A stretch of DNA of 46,751 bases from Candidatus Gastranaerophilales bacterium (GCA_944324435.1 CALUWH010000014.1:1-46751), one strand, 5' to 3'. Shown: positions 34,548 to 42,289, numbered from the stretch's first letter. Notes: a model not told the origin generated them from the letters alone. Made by a program: numbers and translations.

Positions 34548-36320
34548 TTATGCTCTGTCTTTGATTTCTTTTTCAATATTAGAAATAAATTCATCAACAG
34601 GAAGTGTACCAACCTGACCTACACCGCGTTTTCTTACCGCTACTGCGTTAGCTTCGATTTCTTTATCTCCGATTACGCAGACATACGGAATCTTTTTGTC
34701 CTGAAGGCTTTCTCTTATCTTGTAATTCATTGATTCTGAGCGGTCATCGAGTTTTACTCTTATACCTGCAGCGCGCATTTTTTTGTAAACTTCTTCTGCA
34801 AAATCAATGTGTTTTTCATTACTGATAGGAACAATCGCAACCTGTGTCGGAGCAAGCCAGGTCGGGAATGCGCCTGCGTAGTGCTCAATCAGGATTCCGT
34901 GGAATCTCTCCATAGAACCGAAGATTACGCGGTGAAGCATAACCGGTGTTTTCATGCTGCCGTCTTTGTCCTGATATTTGATATCAAATCTTGCAGGAAG
35001 GTTGAAATCAAGCTGGATTGTAGCGCATTGCCATGTTCTTCCGAGAGCATCCTTAACCTTGAAGTCAATTTTAGGACCGTAAAACGCGCCGTCGCCTTCG
35101 TTAATTTCATATTTCATACCGCGTCTTTCCATAGCTTCTTTTAAGCCGGCTTCAGCTCTGTTCCAATTTTCAATCTCACCAACATAGCTTTCGGGTCTGG
35201 TAGAGAGTTCAACCTCAAAATCCATCTTAAAGATTTTCATTGTATCCGCTACAAAATCAATGATTTCGTTAATCTCATCAACCAATTGCTCGGGTGTACA
35301 GAAGATGTGCGCATCATCCTGAGTGAACCCTTGAACACGGGTTAAGCCTGATAGAGCGCCTGATTTTTCTTTTCTGTAAACAGTTCCTAATTCTGCCATT
35401 CTCAAAGGAAGCGAACGATAAGAATATCTGTTTGCCTGATAAATCAAAATGTGGAACGGACAGTTCATAGGCTTAACTACGTACTGTTCGTCAGAATCTT
35501 CATCTTTCTGGATAAAGAACATGTTTTCTTTGTAGTGGTCCATGTGGCCGGAAATTTCCCAGAGCTTCGATTTTGCAATCTGAGGAGTGTTTACAATAAC
35601 GTAACCTCTTTTTCTGTGTTCGCTTCTCCAGTAGTTTTCAATTTCTTCTCTTACAATTGCAAGGTTTGGATGCCATAATACAAAGCCAGAACCGATTTCC
35701 TCTCTTACGGAGAACAAATCAAGCTGGGTGCCGAGTTTTCTGTGGTCGCGTTTTTCAGCTTCTTCAAGAAAAGTTAAGTACGCCTGCAAATCTTCTTTAT
35801 TCCAGAATGCTGTTGCATAAATTCTTTGAAGCATTTTGTTTTTTTCATTACCGCGCCAATACGCGCCTGCAACTTTAAGAAGCTTAATTGCATTTCCTTT
35901 TATATATGATGTGTTAGGAATATGAGGCCCTGCACACAAGTCGTTAAACAGAACATTTCCGTCTTTGTCTTTTGTCAGATATAAAGTAGGATTATCGTTT
36001 CTGTGTTCTTCCAATAATTCTGCTTTGTAAATTTCGCCTTCTGATTTGAATTCCGCAATCTTGGCATCTACGTCTTTTACTTCGTATCTTTCAAACGTTA
36101 AATTTTGTTTGATGATATTTTTCATTTCTTCTTCGATTTTAACCAGATCCTCTTGCGTGAAAGCGTGTCCGTCCGTTAAATCAAAATCGTAGTAAAATCC
36201 TGTATCAGTAGCCGGTCCGATAGCCAACTTTGCCTGTGGAAACAGCTTCTGTACAGCCTGCGCCATGATGTGTGAGCAAGAGTGCCTAAGCACGCTCAAA
36301 GTTTCGTTGTTCTTTTCCAT
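34548..36320 (-). CDS. thrS: Threonine-tRNA ligase lacking the TGS domain
   Basis: A 590-residue class II synthetase charging tRNA(Thr). It begins almost directly with the editing domain (His13 and His17 in HSCSHIMAQ, then DLCAGPHIP). The catalytic part has MNCPFHILIYQ, LTRVQGFTQDDAHIFC and VIFGSMERFHGILIEHY, followed by the anticodon-binding domain from about residue 480. The usual bacterial enzyme is near 640 residues, with an N-terminal TGS domain of about 60. In-frame stops lie upstream of this ATG, so the domain is genuinely absent here. No T-box leader is recognisable. Confidence 0.95.
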   Translation of the reverse strand: MEKNNETLSVLRHSCSHIMAQAVQKLFPQAKLAIGPATDTGFYYDFDLTDGHAFTQEDLVKIEEEMKNIIKQNLTFERYEVKDVDAKIAEFKSEGEIYKAELLEEHRNDNPTLYLTKDKDGNVLFNDLCAGPHIPNTSYIKGNAIKLLKVAGAYWRGNEKNKMLQRIYATAFWNKEDLQAYLTFLEEAEKRDHRKLGTQLDLFSVREEIGSGFVLWHPNLAIVREEIENYWRSEHRKRGYVIVNTPQIAKSKLWEISGHMDHYKENMFFIQKDEDSDEQYVVKPMNCPFHILIYQANRYSYRSLPLRMAELGTVYRKEKSGALSGLTRVQGFTQDDAHIFCTPEQLVDEINEIIDFVADTMKIFKMDFEVELSTRPESYVGEIENWNRAEAGLKEAMERRGMKYEINEGDGAFYGPKIDFKVKDALGRTWQCATIQLDFNLPARFDIKYQDKDGSMKTPVMLHRVIFGSMERFHGILIEHYAGAFPTWLAPTQVAIVPISNEKHIDFAEEVYKKMRAAGIRVKLDDRSESMNYKIRESLQDKKIPYVCVIGDKEIEANAVAVRKRGVGQVGTLPVDEFISNIEKEIKDRA

Positions 36321-36396
36321 TTTTTCTCTTTCTGTCCTTTTGGGTTATTTGGGGAAATATTATTCGCAATGACAACGTTCATACCTTATATTTACC

Positions 36397-36412
36397 CCAC
36401 CCCCTGGGGTGG
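36397..36412. repeat. GC-rich palindrome upstream of thrS
   Basis: CCACCCC...GGGGTGG, within a C/G-run area (36395-36419), stands out from the AT-rich surroundings. It lies about 75 bp before the thrS start, so it would be in its leader or promoter. A similar C-rich tract exists at 26540-26580. Confidence 0.35.
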
Positions 36413-36440
36413 ACCCCCCTAACTATTCACGTGGACAGTT

Positions 36441-36469
36441 TAGCATAAAATTGTTTTTTATGCTAATAT
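36441..36469 (+). promoter_or_regulatory. Palindrome plus extended -10 before the small secreted protein gene
   Basis: TAGCATAAAA (36441-36450) pairs with TTTTATGCTA (36456-36465). The right arm overlaps TG-C-TAATAT (hexamer 36464-36469), whose predicted +1 (36476) is one nt before the ATG. An operator overlapping the promoter is possible. Confidence 0.4.
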
Positions 36470-36476
36470 AAAGATT

Positions 36477-36773
36477 ATGAAGAGAGTTTTTTTATCAGTA
36501 ATTTTGTTATTAAATACAAGCTGCGCTTTTGCAACGCTATGCACGGATTACCTTGAGGATATTTATTCCAAGGAATACAACAAACCCGTGAAGATAAAGT
36601 GTAAGAGCGAGTTTATTGATAAAATAGAACAGAATCTTGCCGGAAAATTTATCTCATCAATAACTTACGGCAAAGCAGAATTAAAAATCCCTAAACAGAG
36701 GAAAATGAAGGTTTCTTATTTTTGCCTGATGGAAAGCTGCGACAAGCCTCTTTGGGGATATATTATTCCATAG
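36477..36773 (+). CDS. Small exported protein with paired cysteines
   Basis: A 98-residue protein with a signal peptide (MKRVFLSVILLLNTSCAFA). The mature part has Cys in LCTDYLEDI, IKCKSEF, YFCLMESCDK, suggesting two disulfides. I do not recognise the family. It has no SD, and is a near-leaderless candidate. Its 3' end overlaps the subtilase gene on the other strand by 11 bp. Confidence 0.68.
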   Translation: MKRVFLSVILLLNTSCAFATLCTDYLEDIYSKEYNKPVKIKCKSEFIDKIEQNLAGKFISSITYGKAELKIPKQRKMKVSYFCLMESCDKPLWGYIIP

Positions 36774-38244
36774 TCTGAAGTTCTGCAATCAGCCTTTTAG
36801 GATTAATGAGTCGCCCGATATAAGTTCCTGTATCGTTGTTTGTGCACTCATCCGATGTTTTAAGTGCAACATCCCAGAATTCTTCGGGAGTTATATCCGG
36901 ACTAACCTGCTTGGCAAGAACATACATTCCGGCAAGCCATGGCGTTGACCAGCTCATACCGCCGTCGTTACCCTCGTAGCGGAATGATTTATCGTCTTTA
37001 AAATCAGCAACTGTTCTATGATCCATAGGAACTAATAGTAATTTATCTTTTAGCTCTTTATCGAAATTTTCTGAGTTTTCCTTAAAGAAAGCTCCTGCCT
37101 CATAAGTTTCCGGAGAATCGGCATCTCCTTTTGGATCCCTGTTTGCCCCACTGGTCTCAAACCCATAGTCTCTGCCGAGAGCTGTCGATACAACAAAAAC
37201 ACCCTCTTCTTTTGCTCTTGCAATGACTTGCTGCAAATCATCAAAACCATCCGCAAATTTATCAAATCCCCAGCTTATTGAGATTACTGACACGCGTTCC
37301 TCCGGCGGCAGCGTTTTATTTTTATCCAAAACCTGTTGTATTGCGTTTACATAAGGTGTATTGGAGATAACCCATACAACTTTCCCGGCCTTTTCTTTTT
37401 TCTCTATTGCTGCAAGCTTTTTTATTAGATTTTTTTGAGCCCCCGGCTTATCCTTTAACTCTTCAATAGCAGCTTTTAGTCTTTGTTTATACTCTTCAAT
37501 TTTTTGAGTATCATTCGTCACATTCACAGCAGAATAATAATCAACTTCTGCATCAGGAGCTACCCCTACCGATTTTCCGACAGCAATCGATGTAACTGCG
37601 GCTCCATGCATAGAAGCCTCTTCCCATTCTGAGGGAACTTCCGAAGAATTAACATCAGTATGGTTTCTGATATTAGCAGAATATTCTTCATGCTTGCCGA
37701 GAGGCTGGTCAATAATTGCTATGTGCACGTCTTTGCCTGTTATACCCTGCGCGTGCAAATCTCTTATACCCAGACCGGGATTTTTCATTTTTTCTGTATA
37801 AATATTTATTATCTTTTTCTGTTCAGGAGAAAGAACCGTAGTTTTATCAATTGTTAAATTTAACAGCACTTCATCCGAAAGCTCAAGACCGCTTATATCA
37901 TATCCGCGTGCGTCCATTATATTACCATGAGAACCTTGAGGAATATCTTCCAAACTCTTGGCAACTTTTATTTCCGGAGTGTAAAGAGCATGGTCAAAAT
38001 ATGTTTCGCCCGGTTGATTATTGTTGACTTTTTCCCTGCCAAACCTGTTGACTAAAAAGTTCTTTGCCCAGTATAATTGGTCTTTGATAAATCCTGCCAA
38101 TTTCAATTCTTCATCACTTATAGTACCGCTTTTGTCCTTATCCAGCTTATTAAAAATACTAGGCTCATCCATTTTTTCAAGCTCCTCCAGTGTAAGAGGC
38201 TGAGGATAGTTGTTGCTGCTATTTATAGGGTTAATACTTGGCAT
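36763..38244 (-). CDS. EF-hand subtilisin-like (S8) serine protease
   Basis: A 493-residue protein. An EF-hand loop, DKDKSGTISDEE (residues 35-46), is canonical for Ca binding. The S8 domain runs from about 165: Asp179 in HIAIIDQPLG, His213 in MHGAAVTSI and Ser431 in GGMSWSTPWLAG form the triad. The usual oxyanion Asn (AAGN context) is replaced in VVSTALGRD by Gly/Arg. A Lys/Glu-rich insertion fills residues 245-290. There is no signal peptide. AAAGGAG lies 6 nt before the ATG. It is preceded by a sigma-28-like promoter. Substrate is unknown. Confidence 0.87.
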   Translation of the reverse strand: MPSINPINSSNNYPQPLTLEELEKMDEPSIFNKLDKDKSGTISDEELKLAGFIKDQLYWAKNFLVNRFGREKVNNNQPGETYFDHALYTPEIKVAKSLEDIPQGSHGNIMDARGYDISGLELSDEVLLNLTIDKTTVLSPEQKKIINIYTEKMKNPGLGIRDLHAQGITGKDVHIAIIDQPLGKHEEYSANIRNHTDVNSSEVPSEWEEASMHGAAVTSIAVGKSVGVAPDAEVDYYSAVNVTNDTQKIEEYKQRLKAAIEELKDKPGAQKNLIKKLAAIEKKEKAGKVVWVISNTPYVNAIQQVLDKNKTLPPEERVSVISISWGFDKFADGFDDLQQVIARAKEEGVFVVSTALGRDYGFETSGANRDPKGDADSPETYEAGAFFKENSENFDKELKDKLLLVPMDHRTVADFKDDKSFRYEGNDGGMSWSTPWLAGMYVLAKQVSPDITPEEFWDVALKTSDECTNNDTGTYIGRLINPKRLIAELQTME

Positions 38245-38266
38245 ATATTACTCCTTTATAAAATAT

Positions 38267-38293
38267 ATAACGGCAGATTTGAGAAAAACTAAA
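38267..38293 (-). promoter_or_regulatory. Sigma-28-like promoter of the EF-hand subtilase
   Basis: On the minus strand TTTAGTTT (38286-38293), an 11-bp spacer and GCCGTTAT (38267-38274); 6 of 8 matches in each box to the FliA consensus. The leader would be only about 16 nt, just containing the AAAGGAG site. Confidence 0.55.
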
Positions 38294-38309
38294 ATAATTT
38301 TTACAATTC

Positions 38310-38567
38310 TTAACCTAAATTTCTCTGAGGGAAAATGCTGCTATTCATTGATTTAGTACGCTCTATTTCTCTAATACTTGCGATTTCTTCTTCGATTGTT
38401 GCAATTTCTCTTCTGAGACCAATTTTGCTGTCTTGTGGGCAGTCAGGATGATTTAAAATCATTTTCTTTGCCTCAATTGCTCTTTCTTTTTCTTCAATTG
38501 TTGTTGTGCGCTCCGGAATACCTCTGTATGCGTTTTTAACAAATTCGTTAAATGTAACTTTAGACAT
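38310..38567 (-). CDS. Small helical protein of unknown function
   Basis: An 85-residue charged protein. Residues 22-68 are predicted as two helices rich in Glu/Ile/Arg (TIEEKERAIEAKKMI, LRREIATIEEEIASIREI), likely coiled coil. AAGGA lies 6 nt upstream of the ATG. It is read in the same direction as the subtilase but 65 bp upstream, with the subtilase's own promoter in between. No family is recognised. Confidence 0.65.
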   Translation of the reverse strand: MSKVTFNEFVKNAYRGIPERTTTIEEKERAIEAKKMILNHPDCPQDSKIGLRREIATIEEEIASIREIERTKSMNSSIFPQRNLG

Positions 38568-38700
38568 ATAAAATCCTTTCTGAATGTTATATTATGCATA
38601 ATTCTGAGGTAAAAAAAATCTTAGTACGAAGTATTATACTATATTATAGTCTCACTAAGCTTATTATGTCAATTCTTTTGGTTTTAGTAAAATCTTTATG

Positions 38701-38718
38701 ACTATCAAAAAAGATAGT
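38701..38718. promoter_or_regulatory. Palindrome upstream of the XRE gene, possible operator
   Basis: ACTATC (38701-38706) and GATAGT (38713-38718) are inverted repeats separated by six A. The site lies 15 bp before the start codon of the XRE regulator, a fitting place for autorepression. Confidence 0.4.
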
Positions 38719-38732
38719 ATCCTGTTGTTGAG

Positions 38733-39047
38733 ATGGGTGAAATTTCCAGAAAACTAGGTTTAAGAATAAAGGAATTACGCGAAAAAAGAGGCTTAACACA
38801 GCTGCAGCTGGCAGAAATTCTCAACATGGAATCTTCTAATTTATCCAAAATTGAAAGGGGTATCCAGATTCCGAAAGAAGAAAGTTTGGAAAAAATTGCT
38901 TCGGCATTTCAGGTTGAAATAAAAGATTTGTTTGATTATGAGCATTTTTCTGCAAAGCAAGATTTAATTACAAAAATAAATGAGATATTAAACAGTTCTA
39001 CCCCTGATGAAGTTCAAAAATATTACAAAATTTTGATTAATATATAA
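38733..39047 (+). CDS. XRE-family helix-turn-helix regulator
   Basis: A 104-residue protein. The HTH_3 domain occupies residues 8-66: LRIKELREKRGLTQLQLAEIL, with SSNLSKIERGIQIP as the recognition helix and turn. The C-terminal tail (QDLITKINEILNSS) is helical and may dimerise. It is flanked by leftward genes on both sides. Targets are unknown; the palindrome at 38701-38718 is a candidate operator. A weak purine-rich SD (GTTGAGATG) makes the start moderately certain. Confidence 0.85.
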   Translation: MGEISRKLGLRIKELREKRGLTQLQLAEILNMESSNLSKIERGIQIPKEESLEKIASAFQVEIKDLFDYEHFSAKQDLITKINEILNSSTPDEVQKYYKILINI

Positions 39048-39055
39048 GTAACTGA

Positions 39056-40516
39056 TTATGCAGCAACCATCGGCCCATTGTATTTTTTATACAAAGCCAT
39101 TACATCGTCTGGAAGCTTTTCACCTAGAATCATTTTTGCGTAAGTATCTGCGATGAACTCCCCGATACTTGTTTGTGCATAACCGGAAATCTTGCCGGCA
39201 GTTTGCTGTGTTTCTTGATTTGTTAAAAATTCGTACAAGTCAGGATATTGTTTCTTAAACTTTTTAGGATTCTTCTCAAAAAGCTCCTGAAAACCATCGT
39301 AAGTTAATCCGCCCCATCTGTTGTCAACAAACTCTATTTCTGTGGTATTTTGATGTTTTTTGCCGTTTTTCGCTTCGTTCCAGGCCTCTTTAAAACTAGG
39401 CAGTTTCCAATGTTTTATATCTAATTCTTTTAAATTTTTCGCAAAATCCTGCAAATGCCCCATTTCATGATAAATAATATGTTCTGTAGGGACAAGTTTC
39501 AGGTTAAATTGTATTGGCGAGCCCTTTTCTCCTAATGCTTTAGTCATAGTTATTAGAAATTCTTCTTGCTCTTTCGTTGTCTTTTTAGCAAGCTCTTCTA
39601 TATTAATCTTTTGATTTAACTCTTTTTCAAATAAATTTTTATGTTTCTTTATTGTATCCAACGGAAAACGCTCAAATTTACCTATAAGTTCACTCCATTG
39701 ACTATCGAAAGAGTAGTATAGAGTACGCATATCATTAATATTCATACTGTCGGGATTTTTGTAGAACTGATTTATTAATATAAAGCTTTCTTTGTTCGGA
39801 ACAATTGGAATTCCTGCAAATATTCTGGTTTTGATATTATTTTTGTCTAAAACTTCATAAGCTTGTTTTCCGTTTTCATCAAACAGGCGTTCTTTTATCT
39901 GTTTCTTCAAAAATTCTTTATCAAAATATTTTTTATTGATTGCAAGTTCGCCAAATCGGGGAGAATCAATCGTTCGTATAACATAAGCGACGGTATTGCC
40001 TTCCATCTCTTCATAACATAGTTTTTTCGGTATGAAAAGTCTGCCTTTGTTTGCGTTTGCGACTTCCGTTAACCCTCTGTTTGCATAATTTATTGCATCC
40101 AGAGTAAAGTTTTTATCTACATCACCGACTTTTAAGACCTCTTTTGCAAATTTTATACCTTCTTCAACAGTTTTTGCCTCTTTAAAATCAATCTTTTCAC
40201 CCAGATTAACGAGCTGCATCTTTTCGTTATAAAGTTTTGTCAGCCTGCCGGTTTGGTGTTTTGCAAAAAGGATTGCTGTCGCTGCTATAGTCGCAATAGC
40301 GCTTCCAATCCCAATGGCCCATTTCTGGCCTTTCGATAAACCTTCTTCTTTTATTTTTTTGTCTGCAGAGATTTCTACAACGTCAGGAGGTGTATAAGGA
40401 GTGTTTATGGGAACTGTTGGGGCATTTACGGCAGCAACAGTATTTCCACCCGAACGAAATCCGATATTCGTGGGGTAAATATTATAATATGGAATATTAT
40501 CTATTCTTAATGACAA
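39056..40516 (-). CDS. Membrane-anchored zinc-metallopeptidase-like protein with IGFRSG motif
   Basis: A 486-residue protein. The N-terminus carries PTNIGFRSGGN, similar in place and form to PxFKG of the paralog pair. A single membrane segment follows (WAIGIGSAIATIAATAILFA, about 66-85). The catalytic motif HEMGH is at residues 350-354, and GEFIADTYA supplies a likely third ligand, Glu453. The HExxH plus distant E(F)xAD pattern resembles gluzincins such as the lethal-factor-like group. The start is a TTG at 40516; no ATG exists until about residue 98, so the TTG with TAGG 7-8 nt upstream is accepted. Confidence 0.75.
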   Translation of the reverse strand: MSLRIDNIPYYNIYPTNIGFRSGGNTVAAVNAPTVPINTPYTPPDVVEISADKKIKEEGLSKGQKWAIGIGSAIATIAATAILFAKHQTGRLTKLYNEKMQLVNLGEKIDFKEAKTVEEGIKFAKEVLKVGDVDKNFTLDAINYANRGLTEVANANKGRLFIPKKLCYEEMEGNTVAYVIRTIDSPRFGELAINKKYFDKEFLKKQIKERLFDENGKQAYEVLDKNNIKTRIFAGIPIVPNKESFILINQFYKNPDSMNINDMRTLYYSFDSQWSELIGKFERFPLDTIKKHKNLFEKELNQKINIEELAKKTTKEQEEFLITMTKALGEKGSPIQFNLKLVPTEHIIYHEMGHLQDFAKNLKELDIKHWKLPSFKEAWNEAKNGKKHQNTTEIEFVDNRWGGLTYDGFQELFEKNPKKFKKQYPDLYEFLTNQETQQTAGKISGYAQTSIGEFIADTYAKMILGEKLPDDVMALYKKYNGPMVAA

Positions 40517-40664
40517 AATCTAACCTAACCTTATGTATAAATAAAGTCTAAAAGAAAAGAATAATTGCTTTTTTGTAACACATTGTTAAATGTTATACCT
40601 TATTATTATTTTTTTTTGTGTGGGGGGGATATGTAAAGTTTTGTAACAATATTAGTAAAAACAC

Positions 40665-40691
40665 TAAAGTTTTTTTTAAAAGTGCCGTAAT
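40665..40691 (+). promoter_or_regulatory. Sigma-28 (FliA)-like promoter of the filament-like protein
   Basis: TAAAGTTT (40665-40672), an 11-bp spacer and GCCGTAAT (40684-40691). The -35 is perfect; the -10 matches GCCG plus the next-to-last A. The predicted start near 40698 gives a leader of about 34 nt with AAGGAG. Confidence 0.75.
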
Positions 40692-40731
40692 ACATAGTAT
40701 AGAAACAAAAAGGAACAAGGAGACAAAAATT

Positions 40732-42219
40732 ATGGGTATGTCAGCATCACAAGCAAGGTTACTAAGTTTACAGGCAAGACAGTCTAACTTGGAATACCAG
40801 GGGCAACAAATTAACCAGGAAAGATCAATTTTATCACAACAGTGTACAGCTTTGTACAATAGCCTTCTTGCAATGACTGTACCAACTCCGCCTTCTACTC
40901 AAGATTATACAACTATTAAATATTCAGGTACGGATGGAGCAACTACTTTTACAATCGGAACAGTAAAACCTTCCGGAGACAAATACAACGTTGAACTTCA
41001 ACAAACTGCAACCGGAAATTCGCTATCCAGAAACTACGGCTCTTCTGTTGTCAGCAAAAGCGGACAAACGCTTACCGGTGAATTTATATCTCCATCTGAA
41101 ACCATTCATACAGGTATTTACACACAACAAAGCGACGGCACTGAATATGCTGAAGGAGATATTTATGTAGATGAAAACCCTGTCAACGGAGCCGACTTAA
41201 TAAGTGAAGGTACAGCTAATCCCGAAGATTATATGATGCTTACTGCTAACGGATATGAACCGGTTACATCCTTTGTCGAGGGTAATACCTATTACCAAAA
41301 AGTCAGCAAAGAAACTTACGATGCTGCAGAAGACAAATCTATATATTCACATCTCAGAGAAAACATCGAAGAACAACCCGTTTCAGGACTCTCCGCAAGC
41401 GATTTGAGCTCATACTATGTTTCTGTCAACGGTACTGTGACACAACTCACTTCAAATTCTCCTTATGTAAAGGAAAATTCAGACGGTACGTATTCTCTAA
41501 ACGCTGTTGCAGAAAACGTTCAATTCTTTAAGGTTGGTTCAGGCTCAGATGAGTTAACAAACCCTGATGCAGGTAGCACACTTATTGCAGGCAAAACTGC
41601 ATACGATTTTAGCACTGCAGCAAGCGAGTTTGCCGATGAATTTGATTGGGAACAATACAGAGAAGCTATTAGAAATGCCTATGGAACACAAGAATCAAGC
41701 ATAAATGAAGACGATTTCTATGTATTCTTTGTAACAAGCGAAACAGGTGTTCGTACTCCTCAATTTGCTTTGAAATCTGATGTAGACAGCCCGGATGGTT
41801 TCACTGAAACTTATTCTTATACCCCTAACGGTAGTTATACAAGTTCTACTCCTACAGATGGATGTAAATTAGAGTTTGATGCGCAAGGCAGAATTACAAC
41901 TATCAGTATCCCAAGCTACGACGCAACTACAGGTGAACTTATTTCATACAGAGATATATCCCTGACCGCCGAAACAGTAACTGATGAAAACGCCTACCAA
42001 GACGCATACAATCAGTATGAATATGAACAATATCAATACGATAAAGCTCAACAAGAAATTAACGCTAAAACAGAAATTATTCAACAGGAAGATAGAAACC
42101 TTGAACTGAAACTTCAAAGGCTTGATAACGAAAGAACCCAAATTACAACAGAAATTGAAGCTGTTGATAAAGTTATCAACGATAACATTGAAGCGTCATA
42201 CAAAACTTTTAGCGGCTAA
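40732..42219 (+). CDS. Filament/axial-like protein with helical ends and beta-rich centre
   Basis: A 495-residue protein without signal peptide. It starts MGMSASQARLLSLQARQ and continues as a helix to about residue 45. The middle (about 55-420) is beta-rich and Thr/Ser/Tyr-rich (YNVELQQTATGNSLSR). The last 85 residues are a coiled coil (DKAQQEINAKTEIIQQED, then NERTQITTEIEAVDKV) ending SYKTFSG. Helical N- and C-termini around a variable centre are the plan of flagellar axial proteins (flagellin, FlgK/FlgL, hook), but no flagellin signature is found. AAGGAG lies 9 nt before the ATG, so earlier starts in the frame are rejected. A sigma-28-like promoter precedes it. Confidence 0.8.
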   Translation: MGMSASQARLLSLQARQSNLEYQGQQINQERSILSQQCTALYNSLLAMTVPTPPSTQDYTTIKYSGTDGATTFTIGTVKPSGDKYNVELQQTATGNSLSRNYGSSVVSKSGQTLTGEFISPSETIHTGIYTQQSDGTEYAEGDIYVDENPVNGADLISEGTANPEDYMMLTANGYEPVTSFVEGNTYYQKVSKETYDAAEDKSIYSHLRENIEEQPVSGLSASDLSSYYVSVNGTVTQLTSNSPYVKENSDGTYSLNAVAENVQFFKVGSGSDELTNPDAGSTLIAGKTAYDFSTAASEFADEFDWEQYREAIRNAYGTQESSINEDDFYVFFVTSETGVRTPQFALKSDVDSPDGFTETYSYTPNGSYTSSTPTDGCKLEFDAQGRITTISIPSYDATTGELISYRDISLTAETVTDENAYQDAYNQYEYEQYQYDKAQQEINAKTEIIQQEDRNLELKLQRLDNERTQITTEIEAVDKVINDNIEASYKTFSG

Positions 42220-42266
42220 TAAGCAAACAACCCTGTTAAGGGATAAATACATAGTCGAAAATGATC

Positions 42267-42289
42267 GAGAGCCCCGATGAGGGGCTCTC
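42267..42289 (+). terminator. Terminator-like hairpin after the filament-like gene
   Basis: GAGAGCCCC (42267-42275) and GGGGCTCTC (42281-42289) form a 9-bp perfect stem with a 5-nt loop, followed by TGTTTA. The U-tract is short. Confidence 0.65.

Noticed and set aside
36321..36476. T-box leader or riboswitch upstream of thrS
   Set aside because: No T-box sequence or specifier stem recognisable; only a GC-rich palindrome is seen.
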